Part shown: positions 51,395 through 62,927 of the stretch, one piece after another
Layout: each line of letters opens with the position of its first letter
Position numbering within the stretch: the first letter of the stretch is position 1
Source of the DNA: Pseudomonas hygromyciniae
Lineage (GTDB): Bacteria > Pseudomonadota > Gammaproteobacteria > Pseudomonadales > Pseudomonadaceae
Assembly: GCF_016925675.1 (NCBI RefSeq)
Contig: NZ_CP070506.1
Coordinates: 5,206,501 to 5,270,500 of the forward strand
Length of the DNA stretch: 64,000 nucleotides
Direction of reading: 5' to 3'
The notes under the pieces: generated by a model
Database searches by the model: none
What the model was told of the DNA's origin: nothing
Seen by the model: only the letters and a program-made list of their open reading frames with translations
Translations under genes and position numbers: made by a program

Positions 51395-52977
51395 CTAGTC
51401 TTCCAGCAGCGTGCCGGGGTTGAGGCGCCCGGCCGGATCGAAATGCCGGCGGTGCAGCGCAGCCATCGCCAATTCGCCCTTCTCCTCGGCAGGTAAGGCG
51501 CGTGGTCCTTGCCCACGCCGTGCTGGTGGCTGATGGTGCCGTGGTTTTCGACGATGGTGCGGCTGGCCGCCCGCTTCAGGGCCTTCCAGCGTTCGAGGGT
51601 GGCCGGGTAGTCCGCCGCCGGGCGGAACACATAGCTGGTGTAGATGCTCGAACCTTCGCCATACACATGGGACAGATGGGTGAACACATGGACCAGCTCG
51701 CCCTCGGCCGCCAGGCAGTCGCGCAGGCTGGCCTCGATAGCGTGCAGCAAGGTATCGACATGGCACCAGTCGGTCGCGGTCTCCAGGGTGTCGACCACGT
51801 AGCCGGCCTGCCAGAGGTTCTCCCGCAGGTAGGGGAAGCGAAAGCGGTTCTGTTGCCATTTCTTGCCCAACAGGGTGCCGGTAAACACGCCGCCAAAGGC
51901 CTTGAGATGCTGGCGGGCCTGGCGCAACGACAGGGCATTCTGCCGACGATTGCCAGTGACACCGAAAGTCAGCAGGCACTTGCCCTCACCCGTGCCACGC
52001 AGTGCCAGGTGCCTCCAGCCAGGCGATTTGATTGGGATGGCCAGCCAGCGCCAGCTGAGTCTGGGTTTCCAGGGCATTGGACAGGCGCAGCATCGACGGC
52101 GGTACCCGGGCCTGCACCAGTTGCCGAATGGCCTGCAGGGCTCGGGGCCAGTCCGGCAGGAACACACCATAGAAACGCTCGTCCTCGGGCAAGGCACTGA
52201 CCCGCACCTTGACCTGGGAAATGATGCCGAAGCGCCCTTCACTGCCCAGCACCACTTCCCGCAGGTCGGGGCCGGCGGCCGACGCCGGGCCTCGGGATTC
52301 TCCAGGGGCCCGGCGAATGTCTCCAGGGTGCCGCCGGCGAACAGTTGCTCGATCCGCCCATAGCGCAGCGATTGCTGGCCGCTGGAGCGGCTGGCGACCC
52401 AGCCGCCCAGGGTCGACAGCTCCCAGGACTGCGGGAAGTGCCCCAGGGTGTAGCCTTTGGCGCGTAGCTGGCTCTTCACCTGAGGCCCGCTGGCGCCGGG
52501 GCCGAAGGTGGCGATCAGACTTTGCTCGTCGAGGCCGAGCAGGCGATTCATGTGGGCCAGGGACACCGTCAGTCCCAGGCGCGTGGACGCCGGCGGGTTG
52601 ATATGCCCGGCCACGGAGGTGCCACCACCATAGGGAATCAGACACAGGTCGGCACTGTCGGCCAGGGCCAACAACTGGCGGATCTGCTCGACACTTTCCG
52701 GTAGGGCCACGGCATCCGGGTAGCGGCCCAGTACACCTTCACGCAGGGCCAGCCACTCCGGCAGGCTCTGGCCTCGGGCATGCATCAGGCGGTCCCTGGG
52801 TTCAATACTGTAGAGCGGATGGGGCGCCAGGCGCGATGCGGAACCCCGGCCAGGGCGCTGTCCAGGCTGGCATCGGGCAGGGTGTGCCCATCGCCCAGTC
52901 GCTCGCGCAGAAACGCCGCCCCATGAGCAGGCATCTCCATCTGCGTGGTTTCTTCCCCAGCCGTTCCAGCGTCGCAT
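51395..52977 (-). pseudogene. FAD-binding oxidase, alkyl-DHAP synthase (AGPS)-like, frameshifted
   Basis: About 527 codons, like bacterial AGPS-type proteins. The N terminus MRRWNGWG then GHTLPDASL. The PCMH-type FAD site is DLCLIPYGGGTSVAGHINPP and GLTVSLAHMNRLLGLDEQSLIATFGPGASG. LGHFPQSWELSTLGGWVASRSSGQQSLRYG is the AGPS family signature. The C terminus has HGTISHQHGVGKDHAPYL with the active-site-like His cluster. Breaks fall near 52950, 52280, 52010 and 51490. It is the first gene of the operon. AGPS exchanges acyl for alkyl on DHAP; the bacterial homologue may act in the ether-lipid direction or its reverse. Confidence 0.8.
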
Positions 52978-53207
52978 GCCTGTTTCTCCCAGCAGATCGT
53001 GTGATTTTCAGTGCCCCCATACTAGTCAGCCGGCGCAAGCTGTCACGGTCGCATCGAGACAGATGGAGTAGCCAATTGGGCCGATCGGTCCATTTCCCGA
53101 TGTCGCCACGGGAGCATTTACTTTAGTCATGGTTTCAAATTACCTTGCCAGCCATCGACGCGCGCAACAGTACTGCCGCCAACAACACCCCCGCCAGGAA
53201 CCCGATC

Positions 53208-54220
53208 ATGCAGACAACCGGCTCGACCTCAGTCCCCTCTGCTGAAATACCTGCGCCATGCCGAACAGCTCGGCGTGGCGACCACACCGCCCTGGCGGCA
53301 GCCGGAATCACTGCCGGCCAACTCGACGACAACAGCCTGCGCCTGCCCGTGAAGGCCCACGAACGCCTGCTGGAGTGTTTCTGCGAACATTCCGGGGACC
53401 TGCTGTTCGGGCTCAATTCGGCGCGTTTCGTGCTGCCAGATTCGTGGAGCGTGCTGGGCTACATCACCATGAACTGCGCGCCCTGGGCGAGGCGATGAAC
53501 CGCATCATGCCGTTCGAAAGCTGGTGGGCGACATGGGCACCAGCCGCGCGGAGATAGTCGATGGGCAGGTGCGGCTGATCTGGAACTGCCGCCACCAGCA
53601 GCCGCGGATCCGCCGGCATATGGTGGAGAACGTGCTGGCATCCTGGCTGGTGTATGCACGCTGGATCGCCGACACCGAAGTCGCCCAGCCAGGTACTGCT
53701 CGAACACCCACTGCCGGACGGCGCGCAACTGAGCCAATATGGGGACTTCTTCGGTTGCCCGGTGTTATTCGAGCAGCCCTGCTCGGCCCTGGTGGCGCCG
53801 TTGGGTTACCTGCAAACGCCCCTGCGCCAGGCTGATGCGCAATTGCTGCGGACCCTGGAGGAACACGCCCTGGCCCTGATGGCCTCGCTGGACGATTCGA
53901 CCCTCGCGCTGCGGGTGAAAAACGCCCTGCGCCAGTTGCTCAAGGAAGGCCTGCCGCGCAAGGAACAAGTGGCCGAGCAGTTCGCCATGTCGGTGCGCAC
54001 CCTGCAACGCCAATTGCAGCAGGCGGGTACGTCCTACCAGCAGATCCTCGACGACCTGCGTCAGGAACTGGCCGAGCACTACCTGCTGCACAGCGACCTG
54101 CCGATCCAGGACATCGCCCAATACCTGGGTTTCACCGAACCGCGCTCATTCCACCGCACCTTCAAGAGCCGCACCGGCATGCCGCCGGGCGAGTATCGGC
54201 AGACCCACCGGGCCAGTTGA
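53208..54220 (+). pseudogene. AraC-family regulator (OruR/ArgR-like N-terminal domain), frameshifted
   Basis: About 337 codons. The N-terminal ligand domain (LAAAGITAGQLDDNSLRLPVKAHERLLECFCEHSGDLLFGL) and the C-terminal AraC helix-turn-helix pair (VAEQFAMSVRTLQRQLQQAGTSYQQILDDLR, IQDIAQYLGFTEPRSFHRTFKSRTGMPPGEYR) are clear. Breaks occur in the N-terminal half (near 53245, 53480, 53520 and 53690), while the DNA-binding half is intact. It is divergent from the AGPS-GlpD-kinase operon, which it probably activates. Confidence 0.8.
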
Positions 54221-54258
54221 AGCGCGCAAATTACAGGCGGTCGAGCCCCAACCCTCAA

Positions 54259-55292
54259 TCAAATCCTCCCCGGCCTCATCCGCCCGCCACCGCCGACTGG
54301 ATATGCGCATGGTGTATCGCCGCTGATACTCGGAAGGTGTAAGCCCGTAGTGCGCAAAAAAGGCGTCGAAACGACTGGCATCCTGATAACCGCAGTACTC
54401 CATGACTTCCGTCAGATCGATCAAGGTCACTTCCAGCAATTGCTTGGCCCGTTCAACCCGCAGGCGATGCAGGTAGTCCAGAGGGGTCATGCCTCCACCT
54501 CCTTGAAGTGACGCAGCAAAGTCCGCGGGCTGGCGGTCGCGGCCTGGGCTACCGCGTCCAGGCTGTAGGGCATCTGAATATGCTGCTGCAGCCATTGCTT
54601 GGCGCGGAACACCACGCTGTCGCGGGTTTTTACCGAGATGCCGGGGAAGTTCAGGCTGGAATGCTCAAAACGCATCGGGTGGTACAGCAGGCCGTTGGTG
54701 GCGATCTGGGCCATTTCTTCGCCGGCGAAGTGACGGATCAACTCCACCATCAGGTCGCAGACCGCCGCAGGGCTCCGGCGGTGAAGACCGGGCCGTCGAC
54801 CACCACCGGGCCTTCCATCGCCAATTGCACCTTGGGAAAGGTGGACGCGAACCAACTGGCAATCATCCAGGTGCGGTTGCGCGCCGACCATCCAGTACCC
54901 CTGCACGGGCAAGCAGCACGGCGCCATTGAAGCTGGCAGCCACCACACGCCCTTGGGCGTGATAACGCGCAAGCAGTTCAGTTCGTCGGCGCATTGAGCA
55001 AGAACCTGGTTCAGGTCCGGCACGTTTTTCATTTGCACGCCAGGAACAAACAGGACCGTCTGCGAGGGCCGCAGGGTTTTACGGCCTGGGCTGGGCGGGC
55101 GCATTTCCGACAGCCAGTCCGGAAGCGCCAGTTCATTGCCCGCCGCATCGATCAAGCGCCAGTGAAAAACGCCCCGCGCTTGTCCGTGCGCAACTGCCAG
55201 AGGTTGTTGAAGGTGCGCAGCATGTCGATCACGCTAAACAGCGTGCCGGCAAGATTATGCGGGCCATGCAATAAATCGACGCGGACATTCAT
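54259..55292 (-). pseudogene. GATase1/DJ-1-type AraC-family regulator, frameshifted
   Basis: The start MNVRVDLLHGPHNLAGTLFSVIDMLRTF is a DJ-1/PfpI-like N-terminal domain, as in GbdR/CdhR-type regulators. MIDAAGNELALPDWL and TVLFVPGVQMKNVPDL continue it. The C terminus has an AraC DNA-binding domain (YSLDAVAQAATASPRTLLRHFKEVE, then TPLDYLHRLRVERAKQLLEVT and VMEYCGYQDASRFDAFFAHYGLTPSEYQRRY). Breaks fall near 55165, 54870, 54770 and 54490; the exact end is uncertain. It is divergent from the DUF1302-MFS-DUF2817 genes, with repeated operator-like sites between. Confidence 0.78.
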
Positions 55293-55301
55293 GGGCTTAC
55301 C

Positions 55302-55434
55302 TGGCGATATTGATTTATTGTTGGCGATATTAGCCCTATCACCTTTAAACACCAGCCCGCTCACTGCATGACTTGTGCGGACTAGCTTGCCTCACTACAG
55401 GTCAGTAGAACCTGGGTTTTTACTTGGCGATATT
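55302..55434. promoter_or_regulatory. Repeated TGGCGATATT sites in the divergent promoter region
   Basis: TGGCGATATT occurs at 55302-55311, 55322-55331 and 55425-55434. The first two are exactly 20 bp apart. A degenerate fourth (TGTCGGTATT) follows near 55446. The spacing of two helical turns suits an AraC-type regulator. The sites overlap the start region of the DJ-1/AraC gene and precede the DUF1302 gene. Confidence 0.5.
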
Positions 55435-55534
55435 GGCTTTATTGCTGTCGGTATTCGCCGTATTACCGCAATCACTTCGACGCTAGACTGAAAAACACCT
55501 GGCCTCAGCAAGAAAAAAACAAGGGTATCAGTCG

Positions 55535-57369
55535 GTGAAAACAACAATAAGAAACGCCTGGGGAAGTACCGGCAAGCCAGTGGTTGCAGGGTTGGCCACG
55601 ACCTTGCTCAGTGCGGTATCAGCGCTCCAGTCAGCGCAGGGGAGTTGGTGTTCAGTGACCTCAAGTCAGGGCTGGGTAACGGCATGCAATGGCAACATGA
55701 GGACACGCGCCTGCTGGTCAAAGGCGCCCTGGCCCTGGGCACGGTACGACGCATGGACGACCCCAGCCACGCCTGACCAGCGCCGAATACGGTATGAACC
55801 TGTTCAACGACGGCAACCTCAACTACAAGCGCGGCGATGCGGTTTCTACGTCGGCCGAAACCTACCTGCAAGCAGATTTGAGCCACCGCAACCTCGGGGT
55901 TTTCGTCAGCGCAAAGGGTTGGTACGACTACACCCAAAAGCATCAGGACGTCGACCATGGCAGCGTACCCACGGTATCGCTCGGGAGAGCCGCTCAGTGA
56001 TTCGGGGTTCGACTCCCTGGCGCGGTTCTCCAATGCGGTGTTCAACGACGCCTACGTCTGCGGCAACTTCCAGCCTGCCGGGCATGACCTGCTGGTGCGC
56101 CTGGGCGACCAGGCGATCCCCTGGGTCACACCGACCACCATCAGCGGTGGCCTGCAGGCGGTAAACGCGTTTGACTGGGCCGCCGCACGTCGAGCCACCT
56201 CGATTGCCGAAGCCCGCACCGTGCCAATGCCGACCCTGTACGCCAAGCTGGCGCTGACCGAGAACCTGTCGCTGGATGCGTTCAATCAGTTTGAATTGCG
56301 CCCCAGTGCCTACTCTGGCTGCGGCACTTTCTGTCGACCAGCGACTACGCACAACCGGGCTGCAACCAATTCATCCTCAACGGCAGCGTGATGAGCGCCA
56401 TAGCGGGACAGCCGATCTACACCACCGATGGCCAGGCCCTCAACAACCCCATCGACCATGTGGCACGCGGCCCGGACCATCGCCCTGGCAACAATCAGTT
56501 CAGCGCCAGCCTGCAGTATTTATGGAAGGACGTGGGGTTGTTCGGCTTCTATTTCACTGACTACAGTAGCCGCGAAGCGCTGCCAGGTGGTGCGCACCGG
56601 CCCCGGCGTGCTGACGCCACCGGCTGCGGACGTGGGGCAGGCAATGCCCACCTATCAGCGCGCCTATCCAACCCGCATTCGCCTGTATGCCCTCAACTTC
56701 AAGACGCGGCTACCGGGCGGCACCGGGATTTATGCCGAATACGGTTACCGGCCCAATCAACCGATTGCGTGGAACAGTGCCGACTTTATCGCCGGGCTGC
56801 TCGCCGGCAGCGGGCCCATGGGCTACCTGTCCAAAACCCCGACGGGCTACCTGGCAGCGGCTACGACCGCTTCCACGTCAGCCAATTGAATCTGGGCGCC
56901 AGCCATCCTTTTGGCCAGGTGTTGGGCGGCGCGATGAAGCTATCGGCAGAAGCCGGGTTGAAATACGTACACGACCTGCCCGACACCGACCAGATCCGTT
57001 ATGGCCGCCCCGGTTTCGGCAGCGCGCCCTACGGCAAGGCCGCCAAGTGCACAGGCCCGGCGGCCAAATGCGCAGATGACGGATTTGTCACCCCGTTTGC
57101 CTGGGGCACCCGCGTCAAAGGAGAAATCAACTACAGGAATGTATTGCCCGGGCTGACGTGACGCCGTCGCTGACACTCGTCTACGACATCAAGGGTCACG
57201 CCTATGACGGGTATTTTCCGAAGGCCGCTACGCGCAAATACTCGGCGTGCGAAGAGATTACAAAAGCACCTACACCTTCGATCTCAGCTACCGGAACACC
57301 GGTGGCGGCGATTACAACCTGGTGGCAGATCACCGCCTGTTAGAAGCCAGTGTAGGCATTCGCTTTTAG
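55535..57369 (+). pseudogene. Second DUF1302-domain porin-like protein, frameshifted
   Basis: GTG start after an AAGGG site. Signal region GLATTLLSAVSA. AEYGMNLFNDGNLNYKRGDAVSTSAETYLQADLSHRNLGVFVSAKGWYDY is a typical DUF1302 start. QYLWKDVGLFGFYFTDYSS, RLYALNFKTRLPGGTGIYAEYGY, WGTRVKGEINYRNVLPGLT and the terminal EASVGIRF fit barrel strands. About 611 codons with breaks near 55645, 55775, 55975, 56325, 56590, 56860, 57160 and 57225. It is first in a unit with an MFS transporter and a DUF2817 protein, suggesting uptake across the outer membrane. Confidence 0.8.
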
Positions 57370-57393
57370 CCCCCTTAAAACAAGGCCATTTCC

Positions 57394-58676
57394 ATGCGTT
57401 CACTGACCGATAGCCGACGCCCGCTCGTAGTTGCCCTGCTGATGACAGTGGTGATTATCAGCGTGCTGGACAAGACCATTTTCGCCTTCGCCGGCCCGCA
57501 GATCATTGATGAGTTAAAGCTCACGCCAGCGCAGTTCGGTTTTATCAGCAGCTCGTTCTTTTTCTCTATTCGGTCTCGGGCGTGCTGGTGGCTTTTCTCG
57601 CCAGCCGCATGCCGAGCCGCTGGATTCTCTCCGGCATGGCCCTGGTGTGGATGACCGCCCAATTGCTCTCGGCCCTGTCCACCGTTTCTATACCCCGCTG
57701 GCCAGCCGCGTCCTGCTCAGCGCCGGTTGTAGCCCGGGCGCGGCGGTGACTCAGCACCCCTGTTTCAAGAGGTACACCAGCCGCGAGCGAGTGCTGCCAC
57801 AGCGCTGATCCAGGTATCAATCATGCTCGGTGCGATTGCCGGCGCGGTGGCCCGGCCCAAGCTGATCGAGCAGGCGGGCTGGCGCACGGGCTGCGTGCTG
57901 CTGGCCGGTGTCAGCCTGGTGTGGCTGCTGCTGTGGCAACGTTATGGCCGCGAAGCCCAGCGTGACGATACAGGGCACCCAGGGCGACCTGCTGCCCACG
58001 TTGCCCTACAAGCGCCTGTTGCTCAACCGCACGTTTGTCTGCATTACCTTGGCTGCGTTCTGCAGCTACCTGCCCAATGCCTTGCTCTACGGTTGGTTAC
58101 CCACCTACCTGCAAAGAGGCCTGGGCATGACGCCGATGCAATCGGTCTACCTGCTGCTGACCACCACTCTGGGGGTGATCTTTATCAACCTGATGGCTTC
58201 CAGCCTGGCGCAACGCGCATGAAACGCAACGCCAGCATCCGCAAGGCGATGATCGTGCCGCCGCTTCTCGCTTGCCTGATCGCAGCCGCGACTTACATCC
58301 TGATGGGTTTTACAACACCAGCTTGACCGTGACCCTGGGGTTTTTCCTGCCCGGCAGCATTCTCGCAATCTGCTGTCGGCCTTCGGTTTCCGCATCGTTG
58401 CCCACATCGCCCCGGCCCGCCAACGCGGGAGCATGCTGGCGATCCATATCCACCGCTGACCACCGCCGGCATGCTCGCCCCGTGCTGGACGGACTGGCCA
58501 TCGGCTGGCACAACGGCGACCTGGTGACCGGCTTCGGACTGGCCATCGGCATGTTCGGCATTGCCCTATTGGTGTTCAGCCTGCTCGGGCTGGTGCTGAT
58601 CGACCCTGAACGCAGTCGCCGCGAACTCACGGCCAGCACTCACGGCGCCAGTTCTGCCGCCACCAGCCCGGCATAA
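57394..58676 (+). pseudogene. MFS transporter (anion:cation symporter-like), frameshifted
   Basis: About 427 codons with 12 predicted helices. The first helix region VVALLMTVVIISVLDKTIFAFAGPQI and PAQFGFISSSFF match the ACS/phthalate-type family. SIMLGAIAGAVA, TFVCITLAAFCSYLPNALLYGWLPTYLQRGLGMTP and FGLAIGMFGIALLVFSLLGLVLI are further helices. Breaks fall near 57570, 57690, 57770, 57960, 58220, 58310 and 58440. It follows the DUF1302 gene by 24 bp and would move the substrate over the inner membrane. Confidence 0.78.
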
Positions 58677-58750
58677 ACCTCGCGGCGGCGGCTCCCCCAC
58701 CTCGATCGCAGCACGCGGTGCCCAGCACGACTGCCAATAGGGAACGCCCG

Positions 58751-59825
58751 ATGGACTTATCCTGCTGCAAAGCTACGCAGCTCGGCAAAAATTCCTCCAG
58801 GCCTGCGCCAGCTTCGGCCTGTAGGTCAACCATCCTCACCCGTTACCGGCAGCGATGGCGAGGAACTGGCCCTGGACGTGGCGCTTGCAGGCTCGCCCAC
58901 GGCCACCAACCTGCTGGTCTGGAGCAGCGGGTTCAGGCGTGGAAAGCTTCTGCGGCTCGCAGTCCAGGTTGATCACCTGCGCAACCGCGAGTGGGTGCAA
59001 CACTGCCAGCGCCAAGACCTGGCGGTGCTGTATCTGCATGCGATCAACCCGTGCGGCTTCTCCTGGCTGCGTCGGGTCAGCGAAGACAATGTCGACCTCA
59101 ACCGTAACTTCATTGACTTCGCGCAACCGGTGCCCGACAACCCCGACTACCGTATCCTCGCCCCACCGCTGCTGCCGCGACGGCAACCACCCACCCTGTT
59201 CAGCACGTTGGGCCTGGCCGAATACGCCCTGCGCCATGGCCGCAAACCCCCGCAGTCAGCCATTACCCTCGGCCAACACAGCCACCCCGAAGGTTTGTTT
59301 TTCGCGGGCACGGCACCTGCCTGGAGCAACCTGCAACTGCGCCAGATTATCCGGCGCCTGGGCAACCACAGCCGGCGTATCGGCTGGATCGATGTGCATA
59401 CAGGGCCAGGACCGTGTGGCGTGGGTGAGCGGATCTACGAGGGGCTCAATCACCCCAGCGATATTGCACGGGCGCGCAGCTGGTGGGGCCCGCAGGTCAC
59501 GACCAACGTAGACGGCACCTCCTCGTCGGCCATGCTCGACGGCACCCTGGACCTGGCGGTGATGGAGGAATGCCCACACGCGCAGTACAACGGTTTGACC
59601 CTGGAGTACGGCACACAGCCGGGGCCACGAGTGCTTGAGGCCCTACGCGCCGATCACTGGCTGCACACCCATCCACAGACAGCACAAGCCCGGCGCGTGC
59701 AGATCAAGCGCCAGTTGCGCGATGCGTTCCACATCGAAACCGAGGGCTGGAAACGCCCGGTACTGGAGCGGGCACGCGAAGTGACTGCGCTGAGCCTGCG
59801 CAGTCTTGCCACGCGCTTGGAATGA
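58751..59825 (+). pseudogene. DUF2817 (M14-like zinc carboxypeptidase fold) protein, frameshifted N-terminus
   Basis: About 358 codons. From 59000 to the stop one frame is intact: NLNRNF-like DLNRNFIDFAQPVPDN (metal-site region), HSHPEGLFFAGTAPAWSNLQL, IGWIDVHTGPGPCGVGERIYEG (second His) and TLEYGTQPGPRVLEALRADHWLH (catalytic Glu region). The SSGSHGVESFCGSA motif expected near 58930 lacks its His codon and has further indels, as does the start. DUF2817 proteins are predicted amidases or carboxypeptidases. It is last in the DUF1302-MFS unit. Confidence 0.75.
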
Positions 59826-59877
59826 CAAAAATGCCCCCTATCAGGTGGGGTACACACTCAAACCACAGAGGATGTTC

Positions 59878-61512
59878 ATGATGAGTGCATATTTGGCACA
59901 GGCTTTAAGAGAGGTCATGCAAAAGATCCAGGCCCGTCGCGACCAGCATCAGGATGAGGTCGTCGCCACACTCAACCGGGTAGCGACTGGCGAACTGAAG
60001 ATGACCGAACGCTCAGCCCCAAGGAACAGGAAGACGCACAGGCGCTGTTTGGCTGGGTGGCCCAGGAGGGCCCGCAAAAGGTGTTTGCCGCGATCCAGCC
60101 GATCTTGGCCGACCCGGCCAAGTTGAGCACGGGCATCCCCTTCGATGAAATCATCAACGGCCCGCCGTTCTGGATCATCCCCCTGCTCTCAAGCACATCG
60201 ACCTGCGCGGCCTGACCCGACTCGCGGTCCTGCTGGCCAACTACATTTTCTATGAGCAATTCCACTACCCGCAGCCAGAAACCGGGGTGTACGACATCTC
60301 TGGCAAGCCCTTCCAGAAACTCAAGTGGCTCTACCGCAACTGGTTCAATCATCTTGAAGTGGCCGAGAAAGGCTCCGGGCTGGAGGAGCTGTTTGAATCC
60401 CAGGCGTTCAACTTCTTCAACCTGAATCAATCACCGACGGACCCAGGCTTCAGCTACCTGCCGTTGCGCTCGGTCTCGGTGTCATGTGCCGGAGACCTGC
60501 TGGCGGTCGATGTCCTGACCCCGGAAACACCCCGCAACTGTTCGATGACATCACGGACTTCTACAGCACCGCAAACATCGTCAGCGCCAGCCTGGAATCG
60601 ACCGTTGACCGGCACAGAAAACCGGAACGCCATCAGACAAGGGGCAACCGGCCCAGATGAACACATCCGAGGCGATGTTCCGCAAGTTCCGTGATGAGGC
60701 GAACATCAACTTCTTCAGTACCGCGACCAACCACGCCATGGACTGGGGTGAACAAGGCGTACTCGCCACCCTCGATGTACTGAAAACCGGGCGCCTACTA
60801 TGCCGGCACTGCCGCCAGCCAGGCCGAGCAGGATGATGTGGTGGTGGTGGAGAAAAACGGCATCAGGGTGCCCTGCTGGCCTATACCTTTGACCTCAACG
60901 GCCGCGACCCATCGCCTGACAAGGCTTACCTGGTCAACGTGGTGCGCTTCAACGATGTAAACCCGGCGCCCGACTACTCACTGATCGAAGAACAGGTCGC
61001 CCGCGCCAAGCCAAGGGGGCGGACTGGATCATCGCCTACTGCCACTGGGGCTGGGAGTTCGAGATGTACCCCCACGTCAATATCGTGGAAGCCGCGCGCA
61101 AGGTGATTGCCTGTGGTGTAGACACGATCCTCGGCAACCATGCCCATGTCAGCCAGCCCGCAGAACTTATCCCGCGCCCTGGCAAACAGGATGCGCTGGT
61201 GATCTACGCGTTCGGCGACTTCGTCAGTTATCATCCCGAAAGCCGCAACTCAAAACTGGCCTACACCCTCAAATTCAGCATCGGCAAATTCCTGGGGTTA
61301 CTCGCCTGTTCAACGTCAAGGCACTGCCTATCTACATCGTTAACGAAAGATTGGATGGCGAGCGTTTCAACTGCCGCATCGTCAAGTTTTTCGATGTGCT
61401 GGAGAACCCGGATGGCTACGGGCTGACCGAGTTGGAGAAGAGCCAACTGCCCCATCTGCAGGACAAGGTGTGGAACGATATTCTGTCGCCACTTTCCAGC
61501 CTCCCGGACTGA
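59878..61512 (+). pseudogene. CapA-family protein (poly-gamma-glutamate synthesis-type metallophosphatase fold), frameshifted
   Basis: About 545 codons. The first part (MMSAYLAQALREVMQKIQARRDQHQDEV) is a helical extension. The CapA domain begins VSVSCAGDLL and continues FRDEANINFFSTATNHAMDWGEQGVLATLDVL. GADWIIAYCHWGWEFEMYPH supplies the conserved His. GVDTILGNHAHVSQPAELI is the GNHPH-like motif, and YAFGDFVSY the family end signature. Breaks fall near 60020, 60190, 60500, 60650, 60790, 60870, 61010 and 61300. No cap operon genes are near, so its role is not polyglutamate capsule in any obvious way. Confidence 0.75.
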
Positions 61513-61528
61513 TGTAAGCAACAGCACC

Positions 61529-61555
61529 AAGCCTGCCTTGAACCGCAGGCTTTTG
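61529..61555 (+). terminator. Rho-independent terminator
   Basis: AAGCCTGC pairs with GCAGGCTT around CTTGAACC and runs into a T stretch. It follows the CapA-family gene by 16 bp. Confidence 0.85.
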
Positions 61556-61626
61556 TCACACTGGCCTTGACTCTCCCCTATACGGCAGACCCTACGCTGA
61601 ATGCCATTTCTCTCAGGACATTCCCC

Positions 61627-62191
61627 GTGGTTCAGCGCACCCTGATCATCCTTAGCCACTCCTCCAGCACCAGCTTCTGTTCGGCACTCGCCGAGACCAC
61701 CTGCAGTCAGCCAGAAACGCCGGCCATGAGGTACGCATCCTGCGCCTTGGCGAGCTGGTTTTCGACCCGATCCTGCACCACGCCTATCACCAGGCCCAAC
61801 CTCTTGAGCCCGACTTGCTCGGCGCCCAATCCACATTCTGTGGGCGACACATGTGGCGTTCGTGTTCCCCATCTGGTGGGGCGGCGTTCCGGCATTGTTG
61901 AAGGGATTTATCGATCGGATTTTCCTCCCGGTTTTGCCTTCAAATACCGCAAGGGCAAGGCGTTCCCGACAAGCTCCTGAAGGGCCGAACCGCCCACCTG
62001 CTGGTGGCCCTGGATACGCCGCCGTGGTATTACCGATGGTTCTACCGCATGCCCGGCGTGCACCAGATGCGCAAGACCACCCTCGAGTTTTGCGGCATCA
62101 AGCCGATCAAGACCGTGATGTTCGGGCCTGTACTGGGCTCTACCGCGGCGCAGCGCGAAAAGTGGCTGAAAAGGCCGGCACACTCTTTTGA
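61627..62191 (+). pseudogene. NAD(P)H-dependent quinone/flavin oxidoreductase (flavodoxin-like fold), frameshifted
   Basis: GTG start, MVQRTLIILSHSSSTSF. The HVAFVFPIWWGGVPALLKGFIDRIFLPGFAF stretch is the signature of KefF/MdaB/NQO-type reductases (FPxWWxxxPAxLKGfxDR). A later HQMRKTTLEFCGIKPIKTVMFGPV and ends AGTLF. About 188 codons. Breaks fall near 61690, 61830, 61935 and 61965. The MerR gene starts 10 bp downstream, so they form a small redox-responsive unit. Confidence 0.75.
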
Positions 62192-62201
62192 AAGGATCTG
62201 C

Positions 62202-62596
62202 ATGTACATCGGTAAAGCCGCGCAGCTGTCGGGCACGACAATCAAAGCCATTCGTCACTATGAGGACATCGGCTTGTTGCCACTGCCGCATCGCGAGGGG
62301 CGCTATCGGGTTTACTCGGCGCAGAGCGTGGAGCTGCTGACGTTTACGTGTGCGCAGCAACCGGGTTTCAAGCTCAAGGAGTTGCAGGAGATTCTGCACG
62401 GGCACCATGGCGATGAGTTGCCGTGGCAGCGCGCCAACCAGGCGATAGCGCAAAAGAAACTCGAGTTGATGACGAAATCCAAGCCCTGCAACAGGTGCAT
62501 GCAGGGCTGGTGGCGTTTGAGGGCAGCCTGGAGCAGGCCCAGGGTCAGTGCCAGTTTGCACGGTTGGTGGAAACCGGCACTGCGCGCAACAGCTAG
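62202..62596 (+). pseudogene. MerR-family transcriptional regulator, one frameshift
   Basis: MYIGKAAQLSGTTIKAIRHYEDIGLLPLPHREGRYRVYS is the MerR DNA-binding domain. CAQQPGFKLKELQEILHGHHGDELPW follows, then the coiled-coil dimer helix NQAIAQKKLEL breaks near 62475 and resumes as IQALQQVHAGLVAFEGSLEQAQ. About 131 codons. A site AAAGGA precedes the ATG. It probably regulates the upstream oxidoreductase. No clear Cys cluster for metal sensing is seen. Confidence 0.8.
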
Positions 62597-62927
62597 TTCA
62601 GCAGATCGCCCCATTTGTTTTGCAGGGCGCGTTCTTCGGCCAGATTTCCCGCGTCATGGCGTCAACCCAGCGCTGGGCAAAACCATTGGCTGGACCCCAA
62701 ACCCGAGGCCCAGCAGATTGTGGTGAAAAACCTGCAGGAGCTGAGCCTTGGCTTTATGACTAAAAGCGACTTTCAATCCAGCAGCATCGCCGTTTCATGT
62801 GGGCATAAGCGGCGATCCCACCTAGTAAATTCTGCCTGCACGTAAGCCCATTCTGATTTAACAGACCACACCTCCAACCGCCCTTTTCCTGCGGCATTCT
62901 CCGACGCCTTTCTTTTGCAGAGACGTC
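62597..62927. other. Region with possible degraded small gene
   Basis: Fragments such as QLVQQIAPFVLQGAFFGQISRVM and QQIVVKNLQELSLGFMTKSDF lie in different frames after the MerR stop. They look like coding sequence, but I do not recognise a family. No terminator is obvious. Confidence 0.3.

Noticed and set aside
59878..61512. Poly-gamma-glutamate capsule operon
   Set aside because: Only the CapA-like domain is present; no capB/capC-type genes nearby.
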